Below are positions 9,176 through 18,199 of a DNA stretch of 64,000 nt, piece after piece. Each line of letters starts with the position of its first letter. Within the stretch, counting starts at the first letter, position 1. A program made the translations under genes and the position numbers. This DNA is from Vibrio chagasii (lineage in GTDB: Bacteria; Pseudomonadota; Gammaproteobacteria; Enterobacterales; Vibrionaceae), in contig NZ_MSCI01000002.1 in assembly GCF_002954585.1 (NCBI RefSeq), positions 1,776,089-1,840,088 of the forward strand. Direction: 5' to 3'. The notes beneath the pieces are model-generated. The model saw only the letters and a list, made by a program, of their open reading frames with translations, searched no databases and was not told the origin of the DNA.

Positions 9176-9928
9176 ATGGAACTGAACCATCGCCAGAAAG
9201 AAATACTCGCAACACTTAAAGCAAACCAAGATATTCAGATCGACCACTTAGCCGAGTTGTTTTCTGTTACCACTCAAACCATTCGTCGTGACGTAAACCA
9301 CCTGTGTGAGCAGGGGCTAGCGCGTAGAGTGCACGGAGGCGTCAGCTTACCTACTACGCTCACGAACACGAGTTATCGATTCCGCGCTGGCGTTGAGTCA
9401 GAAACAAAAGACAGCATTGCTATAGCAGTTGCCGATGCGATACCTGAAGGCTCAACGGTCATGATGGGCATAGGTACGACCGTTACTCGAATCGCACAGT
9501 ACTTATTAGCAAAGCCAGCGCTGCGAGTGATCACCAATAACCTTCAAGTGGCTCGCATCCTTGAGGCAAATGAGCAAATTGAAGTGTATTTGGCTGGCGG
9601 CTTGTTCCGACGAGAACACCAAGACATGGTGGGAAGTAGCGTGGTCCACTTCTTTTCTGAATTTGAAGCTGACATTGGCATTTGTGGTTGTGGCTCAGTA
9701 ACAGACAGCCATTTCGCTATGGAACATGAACAAGTTGAAGCTGACCTGTCCAAGTCAATCATAAAGAACAGCCGCGAAAGCTGGCTAGTCGCAGATGCCA
9801 GCAAATGGGGCCGCTTTGCTGCTCTGAAGGTAGCGTCACTGAATGATTTTGACCGCATCTACACGAACAACACTCAACTACCGCCTGAACTGAACATACA
9901 TTTGGTCGAAAACGAAGCACATCAATAA
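9176..9928 (+). CDS. DeoR/GlpR-family transcriptional regulator
   Basis: A 250-residue repressor-type protein. The N-terminal DeoR helix-turn-helix spans about residues 4-57 (RQKEILATLKANQDI, VTTQTIRRDVNHLCEQG, ARRVHGG). The C-terminal sugar-phosphate sensor domain follows (IGIGTT-like MMGIGTTVTRIA, LAGGLFRREHQDMVGSS). Such proteins are released from DNA by phosphorylated sugars or glycerol phosphate. Given its partner gene I infer that it senses a glycerol-phosphate-like compound and controls both this operon and the divergent TRAP operon. It is not called glpR, because no glp genes are adjacent. Confidence 0.88.
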   Translation: MELNHRQKEILATLKANQDIQIDHLAELFSVTTQTIRRDVNHLCEQGLARRVHGGVSLPTTLTNTSYRFRAGVESETKDSIAIAVADAIPEGSTVMMGIGTTVTRIAQYLLAKPALRVITNNLQVARILEANEQIEVYLAGGLFRREHQDMVGSSVVHFFSEFEADIGICGCGSVTDSHFAMEHEQVEADLSKSIIKNSRESWLVADASKWGRFAALKVASLNDFDRIYTNNTQLPPELNIHLVENEAHQ

Positions 9929-9947
9929 AGATGAAAAACATAGATTG

Positions 9948-9979
9948 AAAAAAGCCTAGCTTCAACGCTAGGCTTTTTT
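9948..9979. terminator. Bidirectional terminator between the DeoR gene and gltS
   Basis: A 13-bp perfect stem (AAAAAAGCCTAGC at 9948-9960, complement at 9967-9979) with a 6-base loop has a T run on both strands and lies between convergent genes. Confidence 0.9.
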
Positions 9980-10006
9980 GATCTAGCAAGATAAACCAGA
10001 GGAATA

Positions 10007-11221
10007 CTACATCCCAACAAAGAAACTGATCACCAGCGCATTAATCAAATCGACAAAGAAACCACACACTAAAGGCACTACGATAAATGCTTGTGGGCTC
10101 GCACCGTAGCGATGAGTCACGGCAGTCATGTTTACAATCGCTGTTGCGGTCGAACCTAAAGTGATGCCTCCGAAGCCAGAACATATCACCACTGAATCGT
10201 AGTTTCTTCCCATCAAGTAATAAACGACAAAAACAGTAAATAGCAGCGAAAGTAGAATTTGGATGCTCATGACCACAGAAATATAGCCAAACAGCCCGTC
10301 AAGATCCCAAATGCGGAGTCCCATTAATGCCATGGTTAAAAACATGCCCAGGCAGATATCGGAGATCATTGCCAACCCTTTGCGACCTTGGGCAATTTTT
10401 TCTTGTGTGCGACGCTTCTTGAACAAAGCCCGACCAACGTTTCCGATTAAGATACCTGCGATTAAACAGCTTACGAATAACGGCAGTTTTAGGCCCATTG
10501 ATTCAATAACTTCACTCAAGCTATAACCTAGCATAAGTGTCAGGTTTAAAATTAACCATGCCCATAAAACACCGTAGTGGCTGAGCTCAGTTTTGTTTTC
10601 ACTCTCTTGAAATGCACCGACCGTTACCTCTTCTTCATTTGAAGGGCTCACTTTATGTTTATTGAGAAGGTAGTTGGCAATCGGACCACCAATCACACAC
10701 GCTGCGATTAAACCAACCGTGTTGGAGGCCACACCAAGCTCTAGCGCGTTAGAAATACCAAACTCTTCCACGAACATTGGCGCCCAGGCTAGGGTCGTTC
10801 CGACACCGCCAATCAAGCTAATTGAGCCCGACAACAAACCCGCTTTCGCATCCATACCAAAACCCGATGCGACAGCCATACCCACCACGTTTTGAAGAAC
10901 GATAAAAGTCGACGCCAGACAGAGTAAGATAAACAGCGGCCGCCCACCTTTTACTAGCGTCTTAATATCAGCTTGAAGACCAATACCAGCAAAAAAGTAG
11001 AGAAGCAGAAAGTCTCTAACATCGAGGCTAAAGGTGATTTGGATTTCAAAGAGATAGTAAAGAGCAGCGACGATAGCAGCGCAAACAAAGCCACCAATAA
11101 CTGGCTCTGGTAGTGAATACTTCCTTAATACTTCAGAGCGCTCGATTAAGCCTTTACCAATGAACAGTAATGAGATCGCAATGGTAAAGGAGAGCATTGG
11201 AGAAACGAGGGTTTCTGTCAT
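10007..11221 (-). CDS. gltS: Sodium/glutamate symporter
   Basis: A 404-residue inner-membrane protein with about ten hydrophobic helices, the GltS (ESS) family sodium-coupled glutamate carrier. Recognisable segments are SLPEPVIGGFVCA near residue 36, the glycine-serine-rich pore loops SGSISLIGGVGTTLAWAP and GFGGITLGSTATAIVNM, and the conserved VVPLVCGFFVDLINAL at the C terminus. Length matches E. coli GltS (401). It appears monocistronic. About 225 bases of AT-rich leader precede it, and I see no clear operator there. Confidence 0.92.
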   Translation of the reverse strand: MTETLVSPMLSFTIAISLLFIGKGLIERSEVLRKYSLPEPVIGGFVCAAIVAALYYLFEIQITFSLDVRDFLLLYFFAGIGLQADIKTLVKGGRPLFILLCLASTFIVLQNVVGMAVASGFGMDAKAGLLSGSISLIGGVGTTLAWAPMFVEEFGISNALELGVASNTVGLIAACVIGGPIANYLLNKHKVSPSNEEEVTVGAFQESENKTELSHYGVLWAWLILNLTLMLGYSLSEVIESMGLKLPLFVSCLIAGILIGNVGRALFKKRRTQEKIAQGRKGLAMISDICLGMFLTMALMGLRIWDLDGLFGYISVVMSIQILLSLLFTVFVVYYLMGRNYDSVVICSGFGGITLGSTATAIVNMTAVTHRYGASPQAFIVVPLVCGFFVDLINALVISFFVGM

Positions 11222-11446
11222 GATGCGATAGATTCCTAAGAGTTAAGATTATTCATAATGTTGCTTACTCTAAATCTTGTAGATTCATGACAATAAATCA
11301 AGCGTTTATTGGTGACATCAATCGCTAATCTGGATCAAAATGCTTCAACAAAAACCGTGGGAGGGACGAACACAAAAAGGGTTTGAGAAAGTAATATCTC
11401 GAAAGAAAGAAAGAAGGGGGTAAAAATTTAGCTGCCTAAAAACGAG

Positions 11447-11473
11447 AAAACCCCAGCATTTCTGCTGGGGTTT
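11447..11473 (-). terminator. Terminator after tRNA-Ser
   Basis: CCCCAGCA (11451-11458) and TGCTGGGG (11463-11470) form an 8-bp GC-rich stem with a 4-base loop. T runs flank it on both strands. It lies directly past the CCA end of the tRNA. Confidence 0.85.
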
Positions 11474-11480
11474 AGAATAG

Positions 11481-11571
11481 TGGTGGAAGGATGGGGATTT
11501 GAACCCCAGATACGCTATAAACGTATACTCGCTTTCCAGGCGAGCGCCTTAAGCCACTCAGCCATCCTTCC
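11481..11571 (-). tRNA. tRNA-Ser (anticodon GGA)
   Basis: The reverse complement folds as a class II tRNA with a long variable arm: acceptor stem GGAAGGA/TCCTTCC, D arm with GAGTGGCTTAAGG, anticodon stem-loop CTCGCCTGGAAAGCGAG (anticodon GGA, reads UCC/UCU), variable arm TATACGTTTATAGCGTA, and T arm GGGGTTCAAATCCCC. CCA is encoded (11481-11483). The discriminator base before CCA is A, whereas serine tRNAs of E. coli have G. The length with CCA is 91 bases. Confidence 0.95.
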
Positions 11572-11731
11572 ACAAATTGTGTTGAGCTCGTCACTCAACG
11601 AGGCGCTACTTTATTGATTCTGCTTGCTTTGGTCAAGGGGCATTATCAAAAAAAGTGCCTTTTTAAGTTTGTTCGATTACAAATTAACTCATTAGATCAA
11701 AAACAAACCAAATTTGATGCTGTCGCTATTC

Positions 11732-12181
11732 TTAAGCTTGCTGACAGTAACCTGGAACTCTAAACCACTTACGGCACATATCTAAGAAGTAACCGTACAA
11801 TACGCCCATACCGCAAGAGATCACCGCATTACTGGTTACCGCAGTCACGATCTGGTCACTTGAAGCACCAACAGCTAACAAAATACCAGCATACACTGGA
11901 GACTGGAATAACACGTAAGCCATTAAGTCAGAGAGGTTTTTCATCAACGAGCTTTGTGAAAGTTTTGCACCATTACGCAAGAACCAATCACGGAACACGC
12001 CATAAGGCCATGCAATCGCAATGTTTACCGGAATCGACAGCGTTCGAGAAGCAAGAGATTGCTCGAACGTCATACCAGAGATGAACACTTCTACGATCAT
12101 GCCGGAGATAAAACAAAAAACTACCATTGCAAATGTATCCGCCGCTGCGTTACGAATACAAAATGGACCACGAGACTTCAT
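11732..12181 (-). CDS. alaE: L-alanine exporter AlaE
   Basis: A 149-residue inner-membrane protein of the AlaE (former YgaW) family with four predicted helices. Characteristic stretches are [21 protein letters not shown], the [11 protein letters not shown] loop and PYGVFRDW. It exports excess L-alanine, protecting cells that take up alanyl peptides; in E. coli it is induced by alanine through Lrp. A perfect inverted repeat (12203-12222) lies about 20 bases upstream of the start and may be an operator or leader hairpin. Size equals the E. coli protein. Confidence 0.9.
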   Translation of the reverse strand: MKSRGPFCIRNAAADTFAMVVFCFISGMIVEVFISGMTFEQSLASRTLSIPVNIAIAWPYGVFRDWFLRNGAKLSQSSLMKNLSDLMAYVLFQSPVYAGILLAVGASSDQIVTAVTSNAVISCGMGVLYGYFLDMCRKWFRVPGYCQQA

Positions 12182-12202
12182 TTAGCGTTAAACCTAAAAT
12201 AT

Positions 12203-12222
12203 ATCACTACCTATTTAGTGAT
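12203..12222. promoter_or_regulatory. Palindrome just upstream of alaE
   Basis: ATCACTA (12203-12209) and TAGTGAT (12216-12222) form a 7-bp perfect inverted repeat with a 6-base spacer, ending 21 bases before the alaE ATG. It could be a regulator site or a hairpin in the mRNA leader. It has no T run in the alaE direction that would mark a strong terminator. Confidence 0.35.
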
Positions 12223-12430
12223 TTAGCAACATATAAACAAGGCACTTCCGCACCCCACCAGATAATATCGCTATTAAAACACAAGATTAGCAGTCATACA
12301 TTTCAAATTAAAAATCAAGTTGTAAATTAACAACCAAAAACCATTTAAAAACCAGTCACTTCCACTAAAAAATTACAACAAGGTTATAATTTAGCCATTT
12401 CGTCATTAACTTTCCGTAATTAAACAACAA

Positions 12431-14947
12431 CTATGCCGTAGGCAAGTTGACGGTAATTATGTTGATCACATCTTGAGTCGGCGGAGCGCCTAAAGAAACC
12501 TGTTCTAATGCTTTATCAACTTGGCGAGAAAGCTCAGCATTGTCCATAGGTTCGACATGCTTACGCAGGCTTTCTAACGCCGATTGAATCAGATCTAGGT
12601 TGTTGTCTTCTAACGCGACATAGAGTGTCACGAGTAGCTCTTCGGTATTGTCCTTGTTGCGTAGATCAGGTTTCGGTAGTGAGCGGCTTGGGCTCTTCTT
12701 CTTATGAAGGTTCGCATCGTGACTATTTAAGCTCACAGGCTCCCCCAAAGACCCATTCTCATTCTGGTTTTTGGTTTCATGATATTGATAGAGCTTGTTA
12801 GAGTAACGGAACAAGGCATCATCAAGTTCACGCTCATCAATCGGCTTAGCGATAATATAATCGACTCCGGCCCCAAGCATGCGCTCACGAGTCTCTTTGA
12901 AGACATCAGCCGTACAACCAAAAATCAAGACAGAAGACACTTCACCAATTAACGCTCGAATGGCTGTTGTTGACTCTACGCCGTCCATGACTGGCATATG
13001 GTTATCCATCAACACGAGATCAAATCGCTCAGCAACAAGCGCCTGTATCGCCAGTTCACCGTTTTCAACGCTCTTGCAAGTAAAGCCCTTGCTATTCATA
13101 AAGGTCTCAATGATTACCGTATTAGTTCGATTGTCCTCAACGATCAACACCTTCAAGCCAGAGTAATCTAACTTCTTATGTGGCAGGCTCTCTATCTCAC
13201 CAGGCTGACAAGGTTGAATTTTCAACCGTACATCAAAGCTCGTGCCTATCCCCTCTTCACTGGTGACGGTAATGTTGCCATCCATTAGCTGAGTGATTTT
13301 CTTTACAATCGCTAACCCAAGGCCTGTACCACCAAAACGCCTTGTCGTCGAAGACTCCGCTTGTTCAAACGGTTTGAAAATACGCTTTTGTGCCTCTTTC
13401 GATATACCGATGCCGGTATCACGAACTCGAATGCTGAGGTAAGTATCGCTGCCTTCGACTATCTCTTTAAGGTAAACCTCAACAAAACCGCGCGAGGTGA
13501 ACTTCACTGCGTTATTTAAGAGGTTAAATAGAATTTGACGCAAGCGTGCTTTGTCGGAGAAGTACCAGCGACCGGAAGGCACTTCCGAGTACACCTTAAA
13601 TTGGAGGCCTTTCTCAGAAGACAATGTGTAATAAACACTATTGATACTGCCGATGATCGAATCCAAAGGGAAGCGCGTCTCATCAAGGTCTAACCTACCC
13701 TGCTCAATCTTAGAGAAGTCCAAGATCTCGTTCAGCAAGGTCATCATGTGATCGCCTGATTCATACAGACTCTTTAGGTGCTTCTCTTGCTCAGCATTAA
13801 GCGGGGTTTTTAACAGAATTTGCGCAGTACCCAAGACACCGTTCATTGGGGTACGAATTTCGTGTGACAGGGTCGCAAGGAACGCGGTTTTCGCATTGGT
13901 TGATGCTTGCGCTTTCACTTTTTCTGCTTCGAGATATACCGTCTTCTCATTGAAGGTTTTGATCAGGTGACCGATCTCATCATGACTTGAGTAATCAACG
14001 TCAATCACCTCACCGGCTTTTGAACTGTTGACCTGAGTGGCGATGTTGGTGATTGGAGTGATTAAATAACGGTTAAGTAAGTAGTAACCCGCCATCACAC
14101 ACAGTAGCAACAAGGGCACAATACCACCCTCGATACTCATCACCTGACGAAACACTTCGTCTGCTACCCGCGATTTAGAGTTAACAACATCAACTTGCCA
14201 GCCAAACTCACCGAATTGATTGCTACTGATGTAGATCCCTTCGACAAGGTTAAAGTTATGAGAAACCAGCACTTGGTTGAGCTTGTCTCTCAAGGTAATA
14301 CCAAGGTTATACTCTTCTGCGTGATTCTTAATAAAACCCAGTAACTCTTCCAAAGAGAGATCCACCGTCGCGATACCAGCAAAGGTGCCTTCGTAGTAAT
14401 AAGGCGAAGACGCAGTGATCATTCGAACGTGCGTGTAAGGATCGATGTAGACATCACTCCATGAGATGGTTCCCTGAGGTTCATCGACCACCGAGGTATA
14501 CCAATACTCTTCGTGATAAGGGGCATTTTTAGGGTTGTTGTAAGAAAACAGCTGATCGATGGTTCCGTCGTCAGCTTTGTTGAAGAAGTAACTGTTTAAG
14601 AGCTTGTCGGGGTCTAACGCATAAGGTTCTGGCCAAATGCCAGCACTGACGATGGTGTCGTCACTCGCGGCTAACATCGACTTAAACAGAGGGATAACAT
14701 CTTCGCCTTTACGGTGCGCCTGAGCAAAACCAACTAGACTATCAACAAAACCTTGAGAGCTGCTAAGTGGCTCTGTAATCAACGAAGACAGTAATTGCGT
14801 ACGTAGATCGAGGTTCTGTTGCAGTTTGGCGCGCACAGGGGATTCTACGACGTAATACGTGACGCTACCGACAATAGCGATAAACATTGCAAGGTATAAC
14901 CCAAGCGCTACCATGCTTTTTTTCTTTAAAGACGACCGTATCTGCAT
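12431..14947 (-). CDS. Cache-domain hybrid sensor histidine kinase
   Basis: An 838-residue membrane kinase. In order: membrane helix (about 12-33), periplasmic dCache-like sensor (about 35-265, with WSDVYIDPYTHVRMITAS), second helix (275-292), HAMP-like linker, HisKA with phospho-accepting His362 in SHEIRTPMNG, HATPase_c with Asn479 and the DTGIG box (510-514), and a receiver with Asp648 in LVLMDNHMP. The last about 120 residues hold no recognisable Hpt motif, so the phosphate must go to a separate phosphotransfer protein. Architecture resembles LuxQ-like Vibrio kinases, but the sensor is of the small-molecule Cache type. No response regulator gene is adjacent, so the output is unknown. Confidence 0.85.
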   Translation of the reverse strand: MQIRSSLKKKSMVALGLYLAMFIAIVGSVTYYVVESPVRAKLQQNLDLRTQLLSSLITEPLSSSQGFVDSLVGFAQAHRKGEDVIPLFKSMLAASDDTIVSAGIWPEPYALDPDKLLNSYFFNKADDGTIDQLFSYNNPKNAPYHEEYWYTSVVDEPQGTISWSDVYIDPYTHVRMITASSPYYYEGTFAGIATVDLSLEELLGFIKNHAEEYNLGITLRDKLNQVLVSHNFNLVEGIYISSNQFGEFGWQVDVVNSKSRVADEVFRQVMSIEGGIVPLLLLCVMAGYYLLNRYLITPITNIATQVNSSKAGEVIDVDYSSHDEIGHLIKTFNEKTVYLEAEKVKAQASTNAKTAFLATLSHEIRTPMNGVLGTAQILLKTPLNAEQEKHLKSLYESGDHMMTLLNEILDFSKIEQGRLDLDETRFPLDSIIGSINSVYYTLSSEKGLQFKVYSEVPSGRWYFSDKARLRQILFNLLNNAVKFTSRGFVEVYLKEIVEGSDTYLSIRVRDTGIGISKEAQKRIFKPFEQAESSTTRRFGGTGLGLAIVKKITQLMDGNITVTSEEGIGTSFDVRLKIQPCQPGEIESLPHKKLDYSGLKVLIVEDNRTNTVIIETFMNSKGFTCKSVENGELAIQALVAERFDLVLMDNHMPVMDGVESTTAIRALIGEVSSVLIFGCTADVFKETRERMLGAGVDYIIAKPIDERELDDALFRYSNKLYQYHETKNQNENGSLGEPVSLNSHDANLHKKKSPSRSLPKPDLRNKDNTEELLVTLYVALEDNNLDLIQSALESLRKHVEPMDNAELSRQVDKALEQVSLGAPPTQDVINIITVNLPTA

Positions 14948-15084
14948 AATTCTTTTATTGTTTTCTTTTCTGTAAACCTAGTGTTTATCCTCAACGACAT
15001 CAAGCCTTTTTAGATTGAAGCTTGATTGGCACAAGTTCATTGGTACTATAAGCGCAAATATGTTCCCTTTTACGGTACCTCACT

Positions 15085-15654
15085 TTGACTTTACAAGATA
15101 TTCTTGCGCTTCCAGAGTTGGAAGGAAAGCTAATCACAGAACACAAAACCATGGGCTTTGTCACTGCAATGGCTGCAGCGCCTAATGTGTTAACCCCGCA
15201 TGAGTGGCTACCGTTCCTTTGGGGTGGCGAAGAAGTCGCTCCTTTCACTGATGGTGAGCAACTAGAAAGCTACATTGAAGTGATCATTGCGCTTTGGAAC
15301 AAAACTCGTCCCGAACTAATCGAAGGCACTTGGGTTTGGCCTGAAGCTTGTCAATTAGACGAAGAGGAAGTGGTAAACACTGCTGCTCGTGATTTCTGTG
15401 AAGGCTTACTTCAGGGCTGGCAGATTGCTCGTGATGATTGGGAAACGCTAATGCCTGAAGATAGCGAAGACAACGCTCTAGTTGGCGGCGTTCTACTTTC
15501 TCTTAGCATGCTTTACGATCCAGAAACTTCAATCGCAACACTTGCAGAACAAGGGATCGAAGGCCTAGAGCAATTTGAAGAGATCTTCAATGCAGTTCCT
15601 GTAATGCTTTGTGGTCTAACTCAGCGCGGTATAGCACTGGCTGAAGCTCAATAA
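15085..15654 (+). CDS. UPF0149 (YecA/YgfB) family protein
   Basis: A 189-residue acidic cytoplasmic protein of the UPF0149 family, recognised by HEWLPFLWGGE, EGLLQGWQIARDDW and the helical arrangement. The molecular role is unclear. No ATG fits: the frame begins after a TAA at 15049, and the only early start is TTG at 15085, before the conserved TLQDILALPELEGKL; the next ATG is 22 codons inside. E. coli YecA carries a C-terminal SEC-C zinc motif; this protein lacks it, so it is the short form. Confidence 0.75.
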   Translation: MTLQDILALPELEGKLITEHKTMGFVTAMAAAPNVLTPHEWLPFLWGGEEVAPFTDGEQLESYIEVIIALWNKTRPELIEGTWVWPEACQLDEEEVVNTAARDFCEGLLQGWQIARDDWETLMPEDSEDNALVGGVLLSLSMLYDPETSIATLAEQGIEGLEQFEEIFNAVPVMLCGLTQRGIALAEAQ

Positions 15655-15686
15655 AAGTATTCAACAGAAGCTACGAAACAAACTGC

Positions 15687-15713
15687 AAAAGGCCTCATGA
15701 TGAGGCCTTTTTT
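15687..15713. terminator. Bidirectional terminator
   Basis: AAAAGGCCTCA and TGAGGCCTTTT with a 3-base loop, followed by a T run on the plus strand and a shorter one on the minus strand. It lies between the convergent UPF0149 and potassium-channel genes. Confidence 0.85.
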
Positions 15714-15784
15714 AATGCAAAAATGCTCAGTAAAGCGAAGTACTCTAATGCATAGAAGAGCGTTCACATAAAAAGAGTCGCGAC

Positions 15785-16816
15785 TTAAAAACCTTTCCAA
15801 TCAAAGTCGTCGATACGCTCATCAGCAATATAGAACAACTTAGTACCGCTACTGACGACTTGATCCAATTCTGGGTTGAGTTCAATGCCGTTCCCGGAGT
15901 CTATCGCAATCAACGTCGCTTGATACTTCTCTTTAAACACAGAGAAAATCGGCGCCACAGTCACAGGTTCAGCATCTTGAGGATAGTAAGTCGAATACTG
16001 CGTCATACCTCTTGTCGAGCTAAGCAGCTCTTGGTGCAGCGCACTGGATCCTGGATCGACTGCAGCTTTTGCGAGCATCTCTGCGCCTACCGCAGGAATA
16101 CATTCAGAGTTCGGGCAATGTTTATGTAGCAGGTCACTCAATGCTTCATCTTTAAAGTAAACCAACAGATGCGCTTCTGGGTTTCGGTTGGCACAATAAA
16201 GTGCAGCAGATAAAGTAATATCATCTTCTGGGTTATCAATCAGAATACAGCTGGCTGATTCAATCCCCGTCTTTTCCATCTCTTTACCATCAGTGTAGCT
16301 ATTCACCTTCACGAAACTGATCTCACCAGGGAGTGGGTTTTCAATGTCTGAACGCGTACATAACACGATTGGACGCCTACCCGTCTCTTCATGCTGGAGC
16401 ATACGGATAAGGTGAATGGTTCTTTGCTCATTCCACCCCAACATTAAAATATGATTTTCCACTCGTACTCTCCTTTTTCCTAATAAGCCAGCTCGCCAAT
16501 ATTCAACACCTTCTGTGGCAACCTTACCGAGTAACGCAGCAAACAGACTCAGTCCACCCGGAATCACAAATAGAATGACAATCCATCGACCCGCTTCTGT
16601 CGTTGGTGATAAGTCGCCATACCCTACTGTCGAAGCGGTCACCACCAAGTAATACGCGAATGTCGTAAACGAACTGGTCAAGTCCGTCTCACCCACCAAA
16701 TACAAACTCGACCATGAAGTAAACACATAGCCTAGAAAAGTAAGTAGTAGGTTTTTGCCGTTCAAAACAAAGATGTTTGCTTTGATCCAACGTTTGAGTT
16801 GTAACCAGATTATCAT
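15785..16816 (-). CDS. Potassium channel with TrkA-N domain
   Basis: A 343-residue ion channel subunit. Two N-terminal membrane helices (about 20-42 and 78-98) flank a pore loop with the K+ selectivity filter TVGYGD (residues 63-68). A cytoplasmic Rossmann RCK/TrkA-N domain follows (HILMLGWNEQRTIHLIRML near residue 122), then a TrkA-C-like C terminus. It is thought to be a tetrameric potassium channel gated by ligands or nucleotides bound to the RCK domain. Only one helix lies on each side of the pore, so it is of the 2TM MthK/Kch-like type. It is monocistronic. Confidence 0.85.
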   Translation of the reverse strand: MIIWLQLKRWIKANIFVLNGKNLLLTFLGYVFTSWSSLYLVGETDLTSSFTTFAYYLVVTASTVGYGDLSPTTEAGRWIVILFVIPGGLSLFAALLGKVATEGVEYWRAGLLGKRRVRVENHILMLGWNEQRTIHLIRMLQHEETGRRPIVLCTRSDIENPLPGEISFVKVNSYTDGKEMEKTGIESASCILIDNPEDDITLSAALYCANRNPEAHLLVYFKDEALSDLLHKHCPNSECIPAVGAEMLAKAAVDPGSSALHQELLSSTRGMTQYSTYYPQDAEPVTVAPIFSVFKEKYQATLIAIDSGNGIELNPELDQVVSSGTKLFYIADERIDDFDWKGF

Positions 16817-16937
16817 TCGAGCCTCAAATCCTGCGTCCTTACTTACATGCTAGAAAAAATACGCGATATCAACAAGATGAATCATCAGAAAAAGATACAT
16901 GCTCACAAGATTGATATTAGCAGGCTATCTTTAGGTA

Positions 16938-16967
16938 CAAAAAAACCAGCACTATAGGCTGGTTTTT
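16938..16967 (-). terminator. Terminator of nadA
   Basis: AAAACCAGC (16942-16950) pairs with GCTGGTTTT (16958-16966) around a 7-base loop. The minus strand ends in a run of T. It lies 25 bases after the nadA stop. Confidence 0.85.
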
Positions 16968-16991
16968 AATTTAGGCAGATAAGTAAGCCGC

Positions 16992-18053
16992 TTACGCGTT
17001 ACCTTTTACCTGCATGTTTAACTGCTCTGCGAAATCTAACATACGGTTCAATGGGATAAGCGATTTAACACGTAGCTCGTCAGAAACGAAGATTTCGTGT
17101 TGCTCACCGCCATTCTCAAGTGCGTTTTCAATCGCTTCAAGACCGTTCATTGCCATCCAAGGACAGTGTGCACAGCTACGACAAGTTGCACCAGCACCCG
17201 CCGTTGGCGCTTCAATCAGCTCTTTTTCAGGAACCAGTTGTTGCATCTTGAAGAAGATACCTTTGTCTGTCGCAACAATCATCTGTGGATGCGGCAGCTC
17301 TTTCGCTTTCTTGATTAATTGGCTAGTAGAACCAACAGCATCAGCCAGCTCAACAACACTTGCTGGAGATTCTGGGTGTACAAGAATTGCAGCTTCAGGG
17401 TATACCGACTTCATCTTTCTCAATGCATCAGCAGAGAACTCATCGTGAACGATACACTCACCTTGCCAAAGCAACATGTCAGCGCCGGTTTGATTCGCGA
17501 TGTAAGAACCTAAGTGACGGTCAGGGCCCCAAATGATTGGCTTACCTTCAGCGTCTAGGCTTTCAACTATTTCCAAAGCAATGCTCGACGTAACCACCCA
17601 GTCTGCACGAGCTTTAACAGCCGCAGAAGTGTTTGCGTATACAACCACCGTGTGGTCAGGGTGAGCATCACAAAATTCTGTGAATTTATCAGCAGGACAG
17701 CCAAGGTCTAATGAACATTCAGCTTCAAGCGTTGGCATTAGAATGCGTTTTTCAGGAGTAAGGATCTTTGCAGACTCACCCATAAAACGAACACCAGCGA
17801 TGATCAAAGTGCTTGCTGAGTGACGGTTACCAAATTTAGCCATTTCTAATGAATCGCCAACGAAGCCACTAGTTTCTTCTGCCAGAGCCTGAATTTCAGG
17901 ATCTGTGTAGTAGTGTGCAATTAGAACTGCATCTTTTTCTTGAAGTAGTTTTTTGATGTTTGCGATATGGGCCTGTTTCTGAGCGTCGCTCAGTGGAACT
18001 GGCTTAGGCGGAAACGGGTAAACTGTATCGATTTTATCTAGTATATGACTCAT
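16992..18053 (-). CDS. nadA: Quinolinate synthase A
   Basis: A 353-residue [4Fe-4S] enzyme that condenses iminoaspartate (from NadB) with dihydroxyacetone phosphate to quinolinate in de novo NAD synthesis. The three cluster cysteines of this family can be placed in [16 protein letters not shown] and the [10 protein letters not shown] segment. The [13 protein letters not shown] segment and GVRFMGE are also typical. I chose the ATG at 18053 (MSHILDK) over an upstream in-frame start six codons earlier, because the shorter N terminus fits the family. It lies next to the tol-pal-cpoB operon, as in E. coli, but has its own leader and terminator. Confidence 0.95.
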   Translation of the reverse strand: MSHILDKIDTVYPFPPKPVPLSDAQKQAHIANIKKLLQEKDAVLIAHYYTDPEIQALAEETSGFVGDSLEMAKFGNRHSASTLIIAGVRFMGESAKILTPEKRILMPTLEAECSLDLGCPADKFTEFCDAHPDHTVVVYANTSAAVKARADWVVTSSIALEIVESLDAEGKPIIWGPDRHLGSYIANQTGADMLLWQGECIVHDEFSADALRKMKSVYPEAAILVHPESPASVVELADAVGSTSQLIKKAKELPHPQMIVATDKGIFFKMQQLVPEKELIEAPTAGAGATCRSCAHCPWMAMNGLEAIENALENGGEQHEIFVSDELRVKSLIPLNRMLDFAEQLNMQVKGNA

Positions 18054-18165
18054 TGCTCTTGCTCTACGCAACTTCTTCCGAGAATCCGAGTATTCTACAC
18101 AGGACAGGCATGAGGATCAAAAAGGATTGGTTGTAGGCAAGCACGATTGGGTATTGGAGCGGGTA

Positions 18166-18191
18166 TAAAAAAGAGGCGCCTTAGCACCTCT
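18166..18191 (-). terminator. Terminator of the tol-pal-cpoB operon
   Basis: On the minus strand GAGGTGC-TAAG-GCGCCTC forms a 7-bp stem (one G-T pair) followed by TTTTTT. It lies just past the cpoB stop codon. Confidence 0.8.
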
Positions 18192-18199
18192 ATTTGATT

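Noticed and set aside
15000..15248. 82-codon minus-strand frame before the UPF0149 gene
   Set aside because: It overlaps the UPF0149 coding region antisense and has no support.
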